Below, piece by piece: positions 19,379 through 27,473 of a stretch of DNA of 47,744 nt. This DNA is from Pseudomonadales bacterium (GTDB lineage Bacteria > Pseudomonadota > Gammaproteobacteria > Pseudomonadales > Pseudohongiellaceae). The notes under the pieces were generated by a model. That model had not been told where the DNA came from and did not search any database. It worked only from the letters and a program-made list of their open reading frames with translations. Position 1 is the first letter of the stretch. Every line of letters starts with the position of its first letter. Made by a program: the position numbers and the translations under genes. The stretch covers positions 1-47,744 of the forward strand of contig JAJECW010000048.1 of NCBI GenBank assembly GCA_022821865.1. The letters are read 5' to 3'.

Positions 19379-20809
19379 TTGTTAAGCGAAAACGATTATC
19401 TCGCCATGGACGCGCTTGCCATGGCGCAAGGACTGGAACGCGGCGATTTCAGCCGGATTGAATTGAACGAGCGCGCCATCGCGCGGGCCGAACAATGCAA
19501 CCCCGCCCTGAATGCCATCAATCTGCCCTTGTACGAGCAGGGACTCGAACACGCCGGGACGCTGGACGAGGCGCCCGAGCCGCCGGGATCCCTGGCCGGA
19601 ATTCCCTTCCTGCTCAAGGATCTCAGCGACCTGAAAGGAACCCGTACAAGTTACGGCAGCGAACTTTTCAGGAATTACACGGCGAAGTCCTCATCGCCCG
19701 GCGTGCAACTCTACCAAGCCGCCGGCCTGACGATTCTCGGCAAGACCAACACGCCGGAATTCGGCCTGACCCTGACCACCGAACCCGTCGCCACCGGGCC
19801 GACCCGCAATCCCTGGCACACCGATTTCTCCACCGGGGGCTCGAGCGGCGGCGCCGCGGCGGCGGTGGCGGCCGGCATCGTGCCCGTTGCCCAGGCTTCC
19901 GACGGCGGCGGTTCGATCCGGATTCCGGCCAGTTGCTGCGGATTGTTCGGCCTCAAGCCGAGCCGCGGGCTGACCCAGGCGGGCACGGTGCTGTCCGAAA
20001 ACTGGAGCGGCATGGCGGTGGAGCACGTCGTTTCGAGAGGCGTGCGCGACAGCGCCGCGTTTCTCGATCTGATCACGCTGCCGGCCGGACAGAACCTGTT
20101 CGCGCGGCCCGAGTTTCCCGCTTCTTTCCTCTCGGCGCTCGATGAGTCCTGCCCACGCCTGCGCATCGGCATACAGGACACCCATCCCACGGGCGAGGCG
20201 CTCGACAGCGAATGCGTCGCAGCCGTGCGGGCTGCCGCCGCGCATTGCGAATCGCTTGGCCATGTCGTGGAGCCCTTCAATCATCCACTCGATTACGAGT
20301 CCCTCAATGCGGCCATGGGACAACTCGTATGCGTACATACCTGGCGTTCGATCGAACGTGGTCTGCGCTTTTACCAGATCGGCCTCGAAGAAGCGCCGGT
20401 GGAACGTTCGACCCGCTTCATGGCCGGGCGCGGGGCTGAAATTCCGGCCGTGGAATATCTCGCCGCGCGAGACCTCCTGCGCATGGCAGAAAAACAGATG
20501 GCCGCAGTACACGAGCAGGTGGACGTGATCATCTCACCGGTACTTGCCAAAACCACGGCGAAGCTGGGCTGGCTCGACATGGACAGTGAGGACCAGCGCG
20601 AATACGTCAAGCGCTTCCGCCAATACAGCGGCTTCACCGCGGTTTATAACGGCACCGGCCAGCCGTCGATGTCGATGCCTCTGCACCGCACCGGCGAAGG
20701 CCTGCCCGTCGGCGTGATGTTCACCGCCGCCTGGGGCGCCGACCTGCTGCTGCTGCAACTCGCGAAGCAACTCGAAGCCGCCGCCCCCTGGCCGCAGATC
20801 GCGCCCTGA
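19379..20809 (+). CDS. Amidase signature family hydrolase
   Basis: A 476-residue amidase with the Ser-cisSer-Lys triad in place: the lysine in LLKDLSD (residue about 80), the cis-serine in the glycine-rich GGSSGGAAAAVAAG, and the nucleophile in DGGGSIRIPAS. The family hydrolyses amides, including glutamine on tRNA (GatA) and various carboxamides. It lacks GatC/GatB neighbours, so a free-standing amidase is more likely. A TTG start at 19379 is chosen because AAGGAG (19366-19371) lies 7 nt upstream. The tight spacing to pyrB suggests one operon, but I know of no required metabolic link. Confidence 0.85.
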   Translation: MLSENDYLAMDALAMAQGLERGDFSRIELNERAIARAEQCNPALNAINLPLYEQGLEHAGTLDEAPEPPGSLAGIPFLLKDLSDLKGTRTSYGSELFRNYTAKSSSPGVQLYQAAGLTILGKTNTPEFGLTLTTEPVATGPTRNPWHTDFSTGGSSGGAAAAVAAGIVPVAQASDGGGSIRIPASCCGLFGLKPSRGLTQAGTVLSENWSGMAVEHVVSRGVRDSAAFLDLITLPAGQNLFARPEFPASFLSALDESCPRLRIGIQDTHPTGEALDSECVAAVRAAAAHCESLGHVVEPFNHPLDYESLNAAMGQLVCVHTWRSIERGLRFYQIGLEEAPVERSTRFMAGRGAEIPAVEYLAARDLLRMAEKQMAAVHEQVDVIISPVLAKTTAKLGWLDMDSEDQREYVKRFRQYSGFTAVYNGTGQPSMSMPLHRTGEGLPVGVMFTAAWGADLLLLQLAKQLEAAAPWPQIAP

Positions 20810-20883
20810 ACTGGCAATTCGACTCCAGACCTGAGCGCTGGCTTCACCACTCTCGCAATATTGCATATCTGCCTTCATTTTCT

Positions 20884-20943
20884 TTGCAAATATGTTTGCA
20901 AATTCGTTGAAAACATGTCTACAAAATCATTGCAAATATGTTT
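20884..20943. repeat. AT-rich direct repeat pair
   Basis: TTGCAAATATGTTT occurs at 20884-20897 and 20930-20943, 46 bp apart. The first copy continues into a second TTTGCAAA. The patch is far more AT-rich than its surroundings and might be a protein-binding region or foreign DNA at the edge of the accessory patch. Confidence 0.5.
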
Positions 20944-20974
20944 ATGCCCAATTAACATCTCCTCATTGAAGAAC

Positions 20975-21141
20975 CTAGGAGCCTGCGTCGTAGGAATTCA
21001 CGGCTGCAAATCCGCTCTCATCCGCGCCCCCGGCCGCTCGATTTCGTTGCCTATCCAGCAATATTCGCCTCAATCGATCAGCCAGGGGTGTGGCGATAGC
21101 GAATTTTCGCTTTCGCGAATTCCCGCGGCGCAGGCTCCTAG
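20975..21141. repeat. Family B MITE-like element, complete copy B1
   Basis: A 167-bp element bounded by CTAG on both sides. Its ends are inverted repeats of about 25 bp (CTAGGAGCCTGCGYCG followed by a GGAATTC). The interior carries palindromes such as AGCGAATTTTCGCT and TTCGCGAA. It has no coding capacity, so any mobility would need an enzyme supplied from elsewhere. The copy at 41712 has exactly the same length. Confidence 0.88.
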
Positions 21142-21165
21142 AGTGCATTAAATACAGCATGTTGT

Positions 21166-22482
21166 ATGGAAAATAACGCAATAGGACACCAAGCAAAGCC
21201 GACCGGGGAAAGGTCAGCTCTGGGCAAAGGTCCTTACCGCCCGCGCGTGGCTGATGAAGAGCTCAATATGCGCCTGGGTGCAGCCGGGGCGGTTCTGATC
21301 GAAGGCGCTCGCGCCTGCGGTAAAACCGCGGCCGCACGCAGGCGGGCCGCGAGCGAAGTCTTGCTGGATGTGGACCAGTCCGCGCAAGGCATGATTGCCG
21401 TAGACCCCGCCTTGATTCTCGATGGCGCGACTCCCCGACTGATCGACGAATGGCAAACCGCTCCGGTGATCTGGGATCACGTTCGCCGGGCAGTGGACGA
21501 ACGTGCCGGCAAAGGCCATTTCATCCTTACCGGCTCGGCGGTCCCGGCAGACGACTCTACGCGTCACAGCGGCGCCGGCCGCATTGTCCGACTGCGCCTG
21601 CGTCCCATGTCGCTGTTCGAGCTTGGTCACAGTACGGGCCAGGTTTCTTTCAAGGAATTGCTTAGCAGCGTTCCCGCCCGTGCTTCTGTGACTGACATGC
21701 CGGTACGGCGCCTGTCTGAGTTAATTTCCGTCGGCGGCTGGCCTGGACATATCGGCATTCCCTCAATGGACGCGATTCAGATGAACCGAAGCTATGTCGA
21801 TGACATCTGCCGCGCCGATCTGCGGGCCATCGATGGAGTGCTGCGCGATCCAGACAGAATCCGGCGATTCTTGCGATCATTGGCACGAAACGTGGCTACC
21901 TGCGCATCCCTCGCAACAATTGCCAGTGATGTCGCCGGCCCGGACCAATCGCCGATGACGGGTCACACTGCGCGCGACTACCTTTCCGCTCTCGAACGTC
22001 TGATGGTAGTGGAAGACCAACCGCCATGGGCGGTGCATCTCCGTTCCAAGTCCCGACTGCGGCAATCTCAAAAACGGCATTTCGTGGACCCATCCATCGC
22101 GATGGCCGCGCTCGATGCCGAGCCGGAGCACCTTCTCAAGGACTTTGAGTTGTTCGGATTTCTTTTCGAATCATTGGTGATTCGAGATCTGCGGGTCTAC
22201 GCGCAGGCAATGGGCGCTCGCGTATGTCATTATCGCGACAACACAGGCCTTGAAGTCGATGCCGTTGTCGAAGCGGGCCCCGACCGCTGGGCGGCATTCG
22301 AAATCAAGCTTGGATTCGGTCGAATAGATGAGGCGGCGAATTCTTTGCTGAAATTCGTGGATCGCGTCGATACCAGCCGTTGCGGCAAACCCGCCGCTCT
22401 TGGCGTCATCGTCGAACGCGGCTACGGCTACCGCCGCCTCGACGGCATCAACGTAATCCCTATCGGCACACTGGGGCCGTAG
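21166..22482 (+). CDS. AAA-type ATP-binding protein with DUF4143 domain
   Basis: The 438-residue protein has a degenerate P-loop IEGARACGKTAAARR near residues 44-58, a Walker B-like region LIDEWQTAPVIWDHVRR, and sensor block FILTGSAVPADD. The C-terminal half ends with a nuclease-like strand pattern, GLEVDAVVEAGPDRWAAFEIKLG, as found in DUF4143 proteins. This family is widespread in accessory regions and often varies between strains; its role is not established. The first 25 residues before YRPRVADEELN are non-conserved, so translation may start later. No good ribosome site is seen at the ATG. It lies next to element B1 and a restriction-gene relic. Confidence 0.78.
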   Translation: MENNAIGHQAKPTGERSALGKGPYRPRVADEELNMRLGAAGAVLIEGARACGKTAAARRRAASEVLLDVDQSAQGMIAVDPALILDGATPRLIDEWQTAPVIWDHVRRAVDERAGKGHFILTGSAVPADDSTRHSGAGRIVRLRLRPMSLFELGHSTGQVSFKELLSSVPARASVTDMPVRRLSELISVGGWPGHIGIPSMDAIQMNRSYVDDICRADLRAIDGVLRDPDRIRRFLRSLARNVATCASLATIASDVAGPDQSPMTGHTARDYLSALERLMVVEDQPPWAVHLRSKSRLRQSQKRHFVDPSIAMAALDAEPEHLLKDFELFGFLFESLVIRDLRVYAQAMGARVCHYRDNTGLEVDAVVEAGPDRWAAFEIKLGFGRIDEAANSLLKFVDRVDTSRCGKPAALGVIVERGYGYRRLDGINVIPIGTLGP

Positions 22483-22630
22483 CATCGGCGATGCCTTGAA
22501 TTTGCCATGTGAATTCACGCGCATTGTGGCCTCATTACAAAAATATCGCTGTTTGCTGACCCGTTTGCGAAAGCGGTAAAATCCAGTAAGGATATTTCTT
22601 ACTTTGATACCACATGACCGGAGAATCAAT

Positions 22631-23318
22631 ATGAGTGACCAAGCTTTTGTTCTTCGAGTGAAAGGCTACGAAAGAACAACCTTCAAAGAAGACGTTGTTG
22701 GCATCGGGTGGAGTGATGCTGATAGACTTTCTGACATAACAGATTGGGAAGAATTCAAAAATGAAGTTCGAACCAAATATCAGTACAAAAGCGAGAGAGC
22801 GCTAGGAAATGCATGCGGCAGCATGTAGCGATTCATTCATGATATGAAAAAAGAGGATTTAGTCGTCATACCATTGCATGGAGAATTTAAAGTCGCGGAA
22901 TTGTTGGGTGATGATGTAATCTATTTTGAAAAAGGTCGGGAAGAAGACTATGCATGGAGGCGCAAAGTCAGGTGGCTGAATGGTGGAAAGGCTATTCCAA
23001 GGTCTCATGCTAGTGGATATCTTCAAGCACGGATGAAATGTCAGCAGACATGTGTATCGGCACTGATCTCCTGGAAGACATCAAAAGTGCGCTCGAACAC
23101 TCTGAGCCTATTTCATTTAAACAAAGCGTTATGGATGAAGTTAAGCCAAACGTCGCTACTCATTTGCATAAGTCTCACAACCAAAAATCTGGAATCATTA
23201 TTGACACTAGTATTTCAGCGAAAACGCTCAGAACCTGGCGCAAGAGTTAGATATCGATTTAGTCGCGAAAAACGATCTCGTTGAATGGATCATTTCCAGC
23301 ATCGGTGTATTGGACTGA
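22631..23318 (+). pseudogene. Decayed Mrr-type restriction endonuclease
   Basis: The N-terminal domain of a restriction endonuclease family is recognisable: VVGIGWSDADRLSDITDWEE, then RALGNACGSM, a TAG at 22826-22828 where the family has Trp, and continuing in frame RFIHDMKKEDLVVIPLHG and KVRWLNGGKAIPRSHA. Near 23050 the frame shifts to GTDLLEDIKSALE. After HNQKSGIIIDTS (about 23210) a further shift gives ENAQNLAQELDIDLVAKND and ends WIISSIGVLD with TGA at 23318, a typical end of the Mrr catalytic domain. Most of the catalytic core with its D-QAK residues is missing. The gene has one nonsense mutation, at least two frameshifts and an internal deletion. It is AT-rich compared with its neighbours, which suggests transfer. 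Confidence 0.68.
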
Positions 23319-23340
23319 CTACCGACCGGGTAGTGCTTCA

Positions 23341-23371
23341 GCCCCCTCCCGGAGCAGGGGGGGGGGGGGGC
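23341..23371. other. G14 homopolymer in a C-rich/G-rich hairpin
   Basis: A run of 14 G (23357-23370) follows CCCCCTCCCGGAGCA and can fold back on it. It lies 20 bp beyond the stop of the minus-strand aminotransferase gene. A terminator-like role is possible, but no U tract is present. Run length may also be affected by sequencing error. Confidence 0.4.
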
Positions 23372-23390
23372 TGGTTTTGGGGCGCGCCGG

Positions 23391-24746
23391 TCAGGCTTGC
23401 TGCATGGCGGCCTGGATGCGGCCGAGGGCTTCTTCGAGCAGCGGTCTCGCGAGGCCAAGATTCATGCGCATGCGGCCGGGGCCCCAATACGACGATCCCG
23501 GGTTGACCTTGACGCCCGAAGTCTCGATCAGGTAGCGCTCGGCTATGGCTTCCGGAGTCACTTCGTCCCGGTCCGGGCCGCGCGCGGCGGTTTCGGCCGC
23601 CGCGGTCCCGACCGCGCCGATGCGTTCGATCAGCGGCTCCACGTTGAGCCAGGCCAGATAAGTGCCTTCCGGCTGGTTGCAGCTCATGTGCGGGATCTGC
23701 TCGTTGATGAAGCGGGACGCGTAGGCCGCGTTGTCGGACAGATAGACCTGCACCGCGTCCATCCAGTCGTCGCCCTCTTCGAGCGCGGCCTGGGAGGCGA
23801 TGATGCCGAGGGAGTTGATTGTTGCATTGTCGCCCACGGCGCGGATGCGGGACATCAAATCCGGGTTGTGGGAAAACAGGTAGGCGTCCTTGAAGGCGGC
23901 GAGATTAAAGGACTTGCTGGCGGACTTGAAAGTCACGCTGTTCATGACGAGTTCATCGGCGAGATTGGCGTAGGGAACGTATTCCTGTCCCTCGTTGACG
24001 AAATCGCAGTGAATTTCGTCCGCAAGCACGATGACATTGTGGCGATTGCAAAGCTCGCCGAGTTCGGTGAGCGTGGCGCGGTCCCAGCAATTGCCCACGG
24101 GATTGTGCGGATTGCAGAGAATGAACGTATGCACGTCGTCCTGGGCGAGTTTGCGGTCGAGATCGTCAAAATCCATCTCGTACACGCCGTTCACTTCCCG
24201 TAGACGGTTTTCCTCGATCACGAAGCCCTTGCGGATGGTCGAGAAGAAGCCGTTGTAGCCCGGGGTTTGCATGACCACCCTGGCCCCGGGAGGATTGAAA
24301 GCCCGCAGCGCCGCGAGCAGGCCCGGCAGCAGCGCGGGGGAATCGAGCAGCATGCCGCGTTCGATCACCGTGCCGTAACGGCGCTCGTTCCAGTTGACGA
24401 TGGAATCGTGGTAGGAATCCGGCGTCGCCATATAGCCGTAGACCTCGTGCGAGATTCGCTCCCGCAAGGCTTCGGTGATACAGGGCGCTACCCGGAAATC
24501 CATGTCGGCGACCCCCATGGGGATTTTCAGTCGCTCGCCCCAGCGCTCGATCTGGCCATCCCATTTGCTGCAATCGGTGCCGATGCGGTTATAGATTTCG
24601 TCAAAGTCATAGCCCGCGGCGGAGACGCCGCGGGAAACGCTTTCCTGGGCCTTGAGGCTGCCTGCGCCAGCCATGGAGCCAGCCACCGCGGCAATGCCGG
24701 CCTGTTTCAGAAAAGCGCGACGGTCAATCCTGTATTTGTAATTCAT
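23391..24746 (-). CDS. Tat-exported MalY/PatB-like PLP-dependent enzyme
   Basis: A fold-type I PLP enzyme of the class I/II aminotransferase group, closest in pattern to MalY/PatB (cystathionine beta-lyase-like). The PLP lysine is in SASKSFNLAAFK, the pocket motifs are ILCNPHNPVGNCW and VLADEIHCDF, and the phosphate arginine is near the C-terminus (GRMRMNLGLAR). Unusually, it starts with a twin-arginine signal: MNYKYRIDRRAFLKQAG, a hydrophobic stretch, and a likely cleavage site after A33 (LKA/Q). The mature enzyme should therefore be folded with its cofactor and moved to the periplasm. It is divergent from a second Tat-exported PLP enzyme 183 bp away. The substrate is unknown. Confidence 0.85.
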   Translation of the reverse strand: MNYKYRIDRRAFLKQAGIAAVAGSMAGAGSLKAQESVSRGVSAAGYDFDEIYNRIGTDCSKWDGQIERWGERLKIPMGVADMDFRVAPCITEALRERISHEVYGYMATPDSYHDSIVNWNERRYGTVIERGMLLDSPALLPGLLAALRAFNPPGARVVMQTPGYNGFFSTIRKGFVIEENRLREVNGVYEMDFDDLDRKLAQDDVHTFILCNPHNPVGNCWDRATLTELGELCNRHNVIVLADEIHCDFVNEGQEYVPYANLADELVMNSVTFKSASKSFNLAAFKDAYLFSHNPDLMSRIRAVGDNATINSLGIIASQAALEEGDDWMDAVQVYLSDNAAYASRFINEQIPHMSCNQPEGTYLAWLNVEPLIERIGAVGTAAAETAARGPDRDEVTPEAIAERYLIETSGVKVNPGSSYWGPGRMRMNLGLARPLLEEALGRIQAAMQQA

Positions 24747-24929
24747 GGGCTTCGCCTCGGGTTTGCTGTTCGCCGTGAGTCCTTATAAATCAGGCGCTAA
24801 TGTAAATCAATAACAAATCGGCCGGTTGGCGGGAAATGGCTTGGCGGGATTCCGCTCCGGGGTTATGATGCGAACTTTGCAGCCAACTGAACTCACCAGA
24901 CAGCCCTGACCGGGACCCGGGAGGAATGA

Positions 24930-26075
24930 ATGAAAACGACACGACGCGGATTTGGAACCATCGCCATCGGCGCCGCCGTGGGCGCGCTGTCGGGCCCCGC
25001 CCTGCTTGGCCGCAAGGCCCATGCCCAGACCCGGGCGGACCATTCGGCGGGTGTGTATGACAATGGCGTCATCCAGTTGAACCAGAATGAAAGCGCGCGC
25101 GGCCCCGGCCCGAAAACCATGGACGCGATCCACGCCCACACCAGCAAGCGCGTCGGCCGGGGCTATGCGCCGGATCATGTGAATGAACTCGAACAGGGGC
25201 TTGCCGACCACTACGGCGTCAGCCGGGACAATGTTCAGCTCGCCACCGGTTCAACGCCGCTGCTGCAAGGCGCGGTGCGCGCCTTCTGCGATGCGGAAAA
25301 AGGTCTGGTGACTCCCATGCCCACTTATTCCACAAGTCTGGCCACCGCGCGCAATATCGGCGCCGGCATCGTGGAGTTGCCTCTTGGCCGGGGCCTAGGC
25401 ATTGATCTCGACCAGCTTGCCGCCAATGCCGAAGGCGCCGGAATGCTGTATTTCTGCAATCCGAACAACCCCACCGGCACGGTGCATGGCCCCGCGGCGG
25501 TGGAGGCCTTCGTCCGCCGGGTAATGGACGAGAATCCCGATACCTTCATCCACATCGATGAAGCCTACATCTACTATGCCGCGGAAGGCGCCATGGAAAC
25601 CGCGCTGCCTTTGGCGCTGGAATATGAAAACGTCTTCATCACCCGCTCCTTCTCCAAGGCCCACGGCCTGGCCGGCATGCGGATCGGATTTGCCCTGGGG
25701 CAGCCGCAAACCCTGCGCAGGATTCGCGATGCCTGGGGCATGGGCGACGTCAACATGCTCGGCGCCATCGCCGCGCTGACCGCCCTCCAGGACGAGGAGC
25801 ACATGGCCTGGGAAATCCGGGAAAATGCCGAAATCCGGGCGGAAGTGGTCGGCTTCTTCCGCGATCTCGGCTACGAGGTGCCCGATTCCAACACCAACCA
25901 CATTTTCGTCAACCTGCGCATGCCCGCGGCGCAATTCCGCTCCGCCTGCCTGGAACACAATGTGCTGGTGGGCCGGGATTTTCCGCCGCTGGCGCAATCC
26001 CACTGCCGCATTTCACTCGGCAGCAGGGAGGAAATGGCGGTGGCGATGGATGTGTTCCGGAAAGTGCTGGCCTGA
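24930..26075 (+). CDS. Tat-exported HisC-like PLP-dependent aminotransferase
   Basis: A 381-residue fold-type I enzyme of the histidinol-phosphate aminotransferase type: LNQNESARGPGP near the N-terminus of the mature chain, YFCNPNNPTGT, HIDEAYIYY, and the PLP lysine in SFSKAHGLAGMRIGF. It begins MKTTRRGFGTIAIGAAVGAL, a twin-arginine signal with an AHA/Q cleavage site after residue 32. GGGAGGA precedes two ATGs; the one at 24930 has the better spacing. No his genes are near, so a role in histidine synthesis is unlikely. Together with the divergent MalY-like enzyme it suggests a periplasmic PLP-dependent activity on amino acids or their derivatives. Confidence 0.87.
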   Translation: MKTTRRGFGTIAIGAAVGALSGPALLGRKAHAQTRADHSAGVYDNGVIQLNQNESARGPGPKTMDAIHAHTSKRVGRGYAPDHVNELEQGLADHYGVSRDNVQLATGSTPLLQGAVRAFCDAEKGLVTPMPTYSTSLATARNIGAGIVELPLGRGLGIDLDQLAANAEGAGMLYFCNPNNPTGTVHGPAAVEAFVRRVMDENPDTFIHIDEAYIYYAAEGAMETALPLALEYENVFITRSFSKAHGLAGMRIGFALGQPQTLRRIRDAWGMGDVNMLGAIAALTALQDEEHMAWEIRENAEIRAEVVGFFRDLGYEVPDSNTNHIFVNLRMPAAQFRSACLEHNVLVGRDFPPLAQSHCRISLGSREEMAVAMDVFRKVLA

Positions 26076-26112
26076 ACGAGAAGGAGTTCGTCCGACTTTC
26101 AGCCGCCCGTCT

Positions 26113-26181
26113 GGGAGCCTGCGCCGCCGGAATTCGCGAAAGCGGATTTGCAGCCATGAGTTCCTATGGCGCAGGCTCCTG
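26113..26181. repeat. Family B element, internally deleted copy B4
   Basis: Only both ends remain: GGGAGCCTGCGCCGCCGGAA with GAATTCGCGAAAG, joined directly to CGGATTTGCAGCC and the opposite end GGCGCAGGCTCCTGG. About 100 bp of interior is missing compared with B1 and B2. It abuts family A copy A4 with the same junction as B2/A6. Confidence 0.8.
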
Positions 26182-26268
26182 GGTATTCTCTGAAAAACTC
26201 CATCCGTGGAGTTTTTCATTATCGCAAAACAAAAGCGTGGTTTTGTTTTGCTCGCGCAGGCTCCCGGG
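26182..26268 (-). repeat. Family A element, truncated copy A4, with a family B end
   Basis: Only the 11-bp hairpin and the terminator-like hairpin of family A remain (26182-26253). At the other side the sequence turns into GCGCAGGCTCCCGGG, a family B end. The piece is therefore a mosaic in which A lies between two B ends. The stop codon and last codons of the XdhC-family gene are inside it. Confidence 0.8.
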
Positions 26269-27244
26269 AGGCGGACTTCGGAGAATGACGCACGGCGGTG
26301 ACTTCGGCCATGATGGAAATGGCGATCTCCGCCGGCGTCTTGGAATGAATCCGGAAGCCGATGGGGGCGTGCAGGCGGCTGATTTCCTCTTCCGAGAGGC
26401 CCAGTTCCGGCAAGCGCTCCCGGCGCGCCGCCGAAGTGCGGTCCGATCCCATGGCCCCCACATAAAAGGCATTGGTCTTCAGCGCCTCCATCAGGGCCAT
26501 GTCATCCACCCGGGGATCATGAGCCAGGGCGATGATGCCGCTGTAGCTGTTACCGAATCTTTCCCGCACCACATCATCGGGCAGCCGCGAGGTGGTCTCG
26601 ACTCCGTCCACATGCCAGTTGTCGAGATACCGGGGCCGCGGGTCGCACAGGGTGACATCGTATTCCAGGGCCAGGGCCATTTCGGAAACATAGCGCGCCA
26701 CATCGCCGGCGCCAAGCAACAGCAGCCGGTACATGGGGCTGAGGCTATGCACCATGCGCGCCTCGTCCATACGCAGCGCGGACTCGTCGCTGCCGGGGCG
26801 GGCGCTGATCCCGCCGCCTTGCAAGTCCACCACCCGGCTGACCTTGTGATGGGCGTCAAGGTCCGCCGCGAGCCGGGAGAATACTCCCCGGTTGCCCGGG
26901 TCCGCTTCAAGATATTCGAGCAAAACATGCAATTGGCCGCCGCAAGGCAGCTTGAGTCGCGCCTGCTCTTCGGCGCTGACGCCGTACACGATGCGGAAGG
27001 GCTTGCCCCCGGCGTCGTATTGCGCCTTCAGGCTGCCGTTCTGGAGCTGTTCGAGAAAATCTTCTTCGACGCAGCCGCCGGAGATCGATCCCGCCAGTTC
27101 CCCGTCCAGCGTGCAGGCGAGCATGGAGCCCACCGGCCGCGGCGAGGAACCCCAGGTCTTGAGTATCGTGGCGAGCCAGACCGGCCTGTCCTCGCCAAGC
27201 CACCCCGCAACCCGGGAGATGATGTTTTGCTGACTGCTGAGCAT
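26219..27244 (-). CDS. XdhC-family protein
   Basis: The 341-residue protein has the XdhC layout: an N-terminal XdhC/CoxI domain with ATILKTWGSSPRPVGSML and GSISGGCVEEDF, and a C-terminal Rossmann domain with LLLLGAGDVARYVSEMA and a FYVGAMGSDRT motif. XdhC proteins bind molybdenum cofactor and help insert its modified form into xanthine dehydrogenase-type enzymes; CoxI-type relatives serve other hydroxylases. No such enzyme lies in the window. The last 15 residues (REPARAKQNHAFVLR) and the stop are read from repeats B and A, so the natural C-terminus has been replaced or extended by repeat sequence. Confidence 0.87.
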   Translation of the reverse strand: MLSSQQNIISRVAGWLGEDRPVWLATILKTWGSSPRPVGSMLACTLDGELAGSISGGCVEEDFLEQLQNGSLKAQYDAGGKPFRIVYGVSAEEQARLKLPCGGQLHVLLEYLEADPGNRGVFSRLAADLDAHHKVSRVVDLQGGGISARPGSDESALRMDEARMVHSLSPMYRLLLLGAGDVARYVSEMALALEYDVTLCDPRPRYLDNWHVDGVETTSRLPDDVVRERFGNSYSGIIALAHDPRVDDMALMEALKTNAFYVGAMGSDRTSAARRERLPELGLSEEEISRLHAPIGFRIHSKTPAEIAISIMAEVTAVRHSPKSASREPARAKQNHAFVLR

Positions 27245-27277
27245 GGGCAGGAGATTTTACTCTTCCGGCAACGACTT

Positions 27278-27432
27278 GGTATTCCCTGAAAAACTCCATC
27301 CGTGGAGTTTTTCATTATCGCAAAACAAAAGCGTGGTTTTGTTTTGCTCACGAATTCAATGGCTTGCGCCATCGAATTCGGCGGCACTTCCATGTGCCGC
27401 AGGGAAACTCTGACTTAATCAGAGCTTCCCTT
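27278..27432 (-). repeat. Family A five-hairpin element, complete copy A5
   Basis: All five hairpins are present. Read on the minus strand it starts with TAA (27432-27430) rather than TAG, one arm of the first hairpin has a single mismatch (AAACTC), and the last hairpin TGAAAAACTCCA/TGGAGTTTTTCA is a perfect 12-bp stem followed by a G and A-rich sequence. It lies 41 bp past the stop of the methyltransferase gene in the same direction, and upstream of the XdhC-family gene. It belongs to the CTCCA/TGGAG subfamily. Confidence 0.92.
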
Positions 27433-27473
27433 ACGGCATCTGCTTTTCAGCCGGGACAACTCGCTTTTTACCT

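Larger units (their letters stand above)
20810..21165. other. Intergenic region between amidase and DUF4143 gene
   Basis: This 356-bp gap has an AT-rich half (20850-20970) with two copies of TTGCAAATATGTTT, and then a complete family B element reaching within 25 bp of the next gene. No gene was found in it. Confidence 0.7.
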
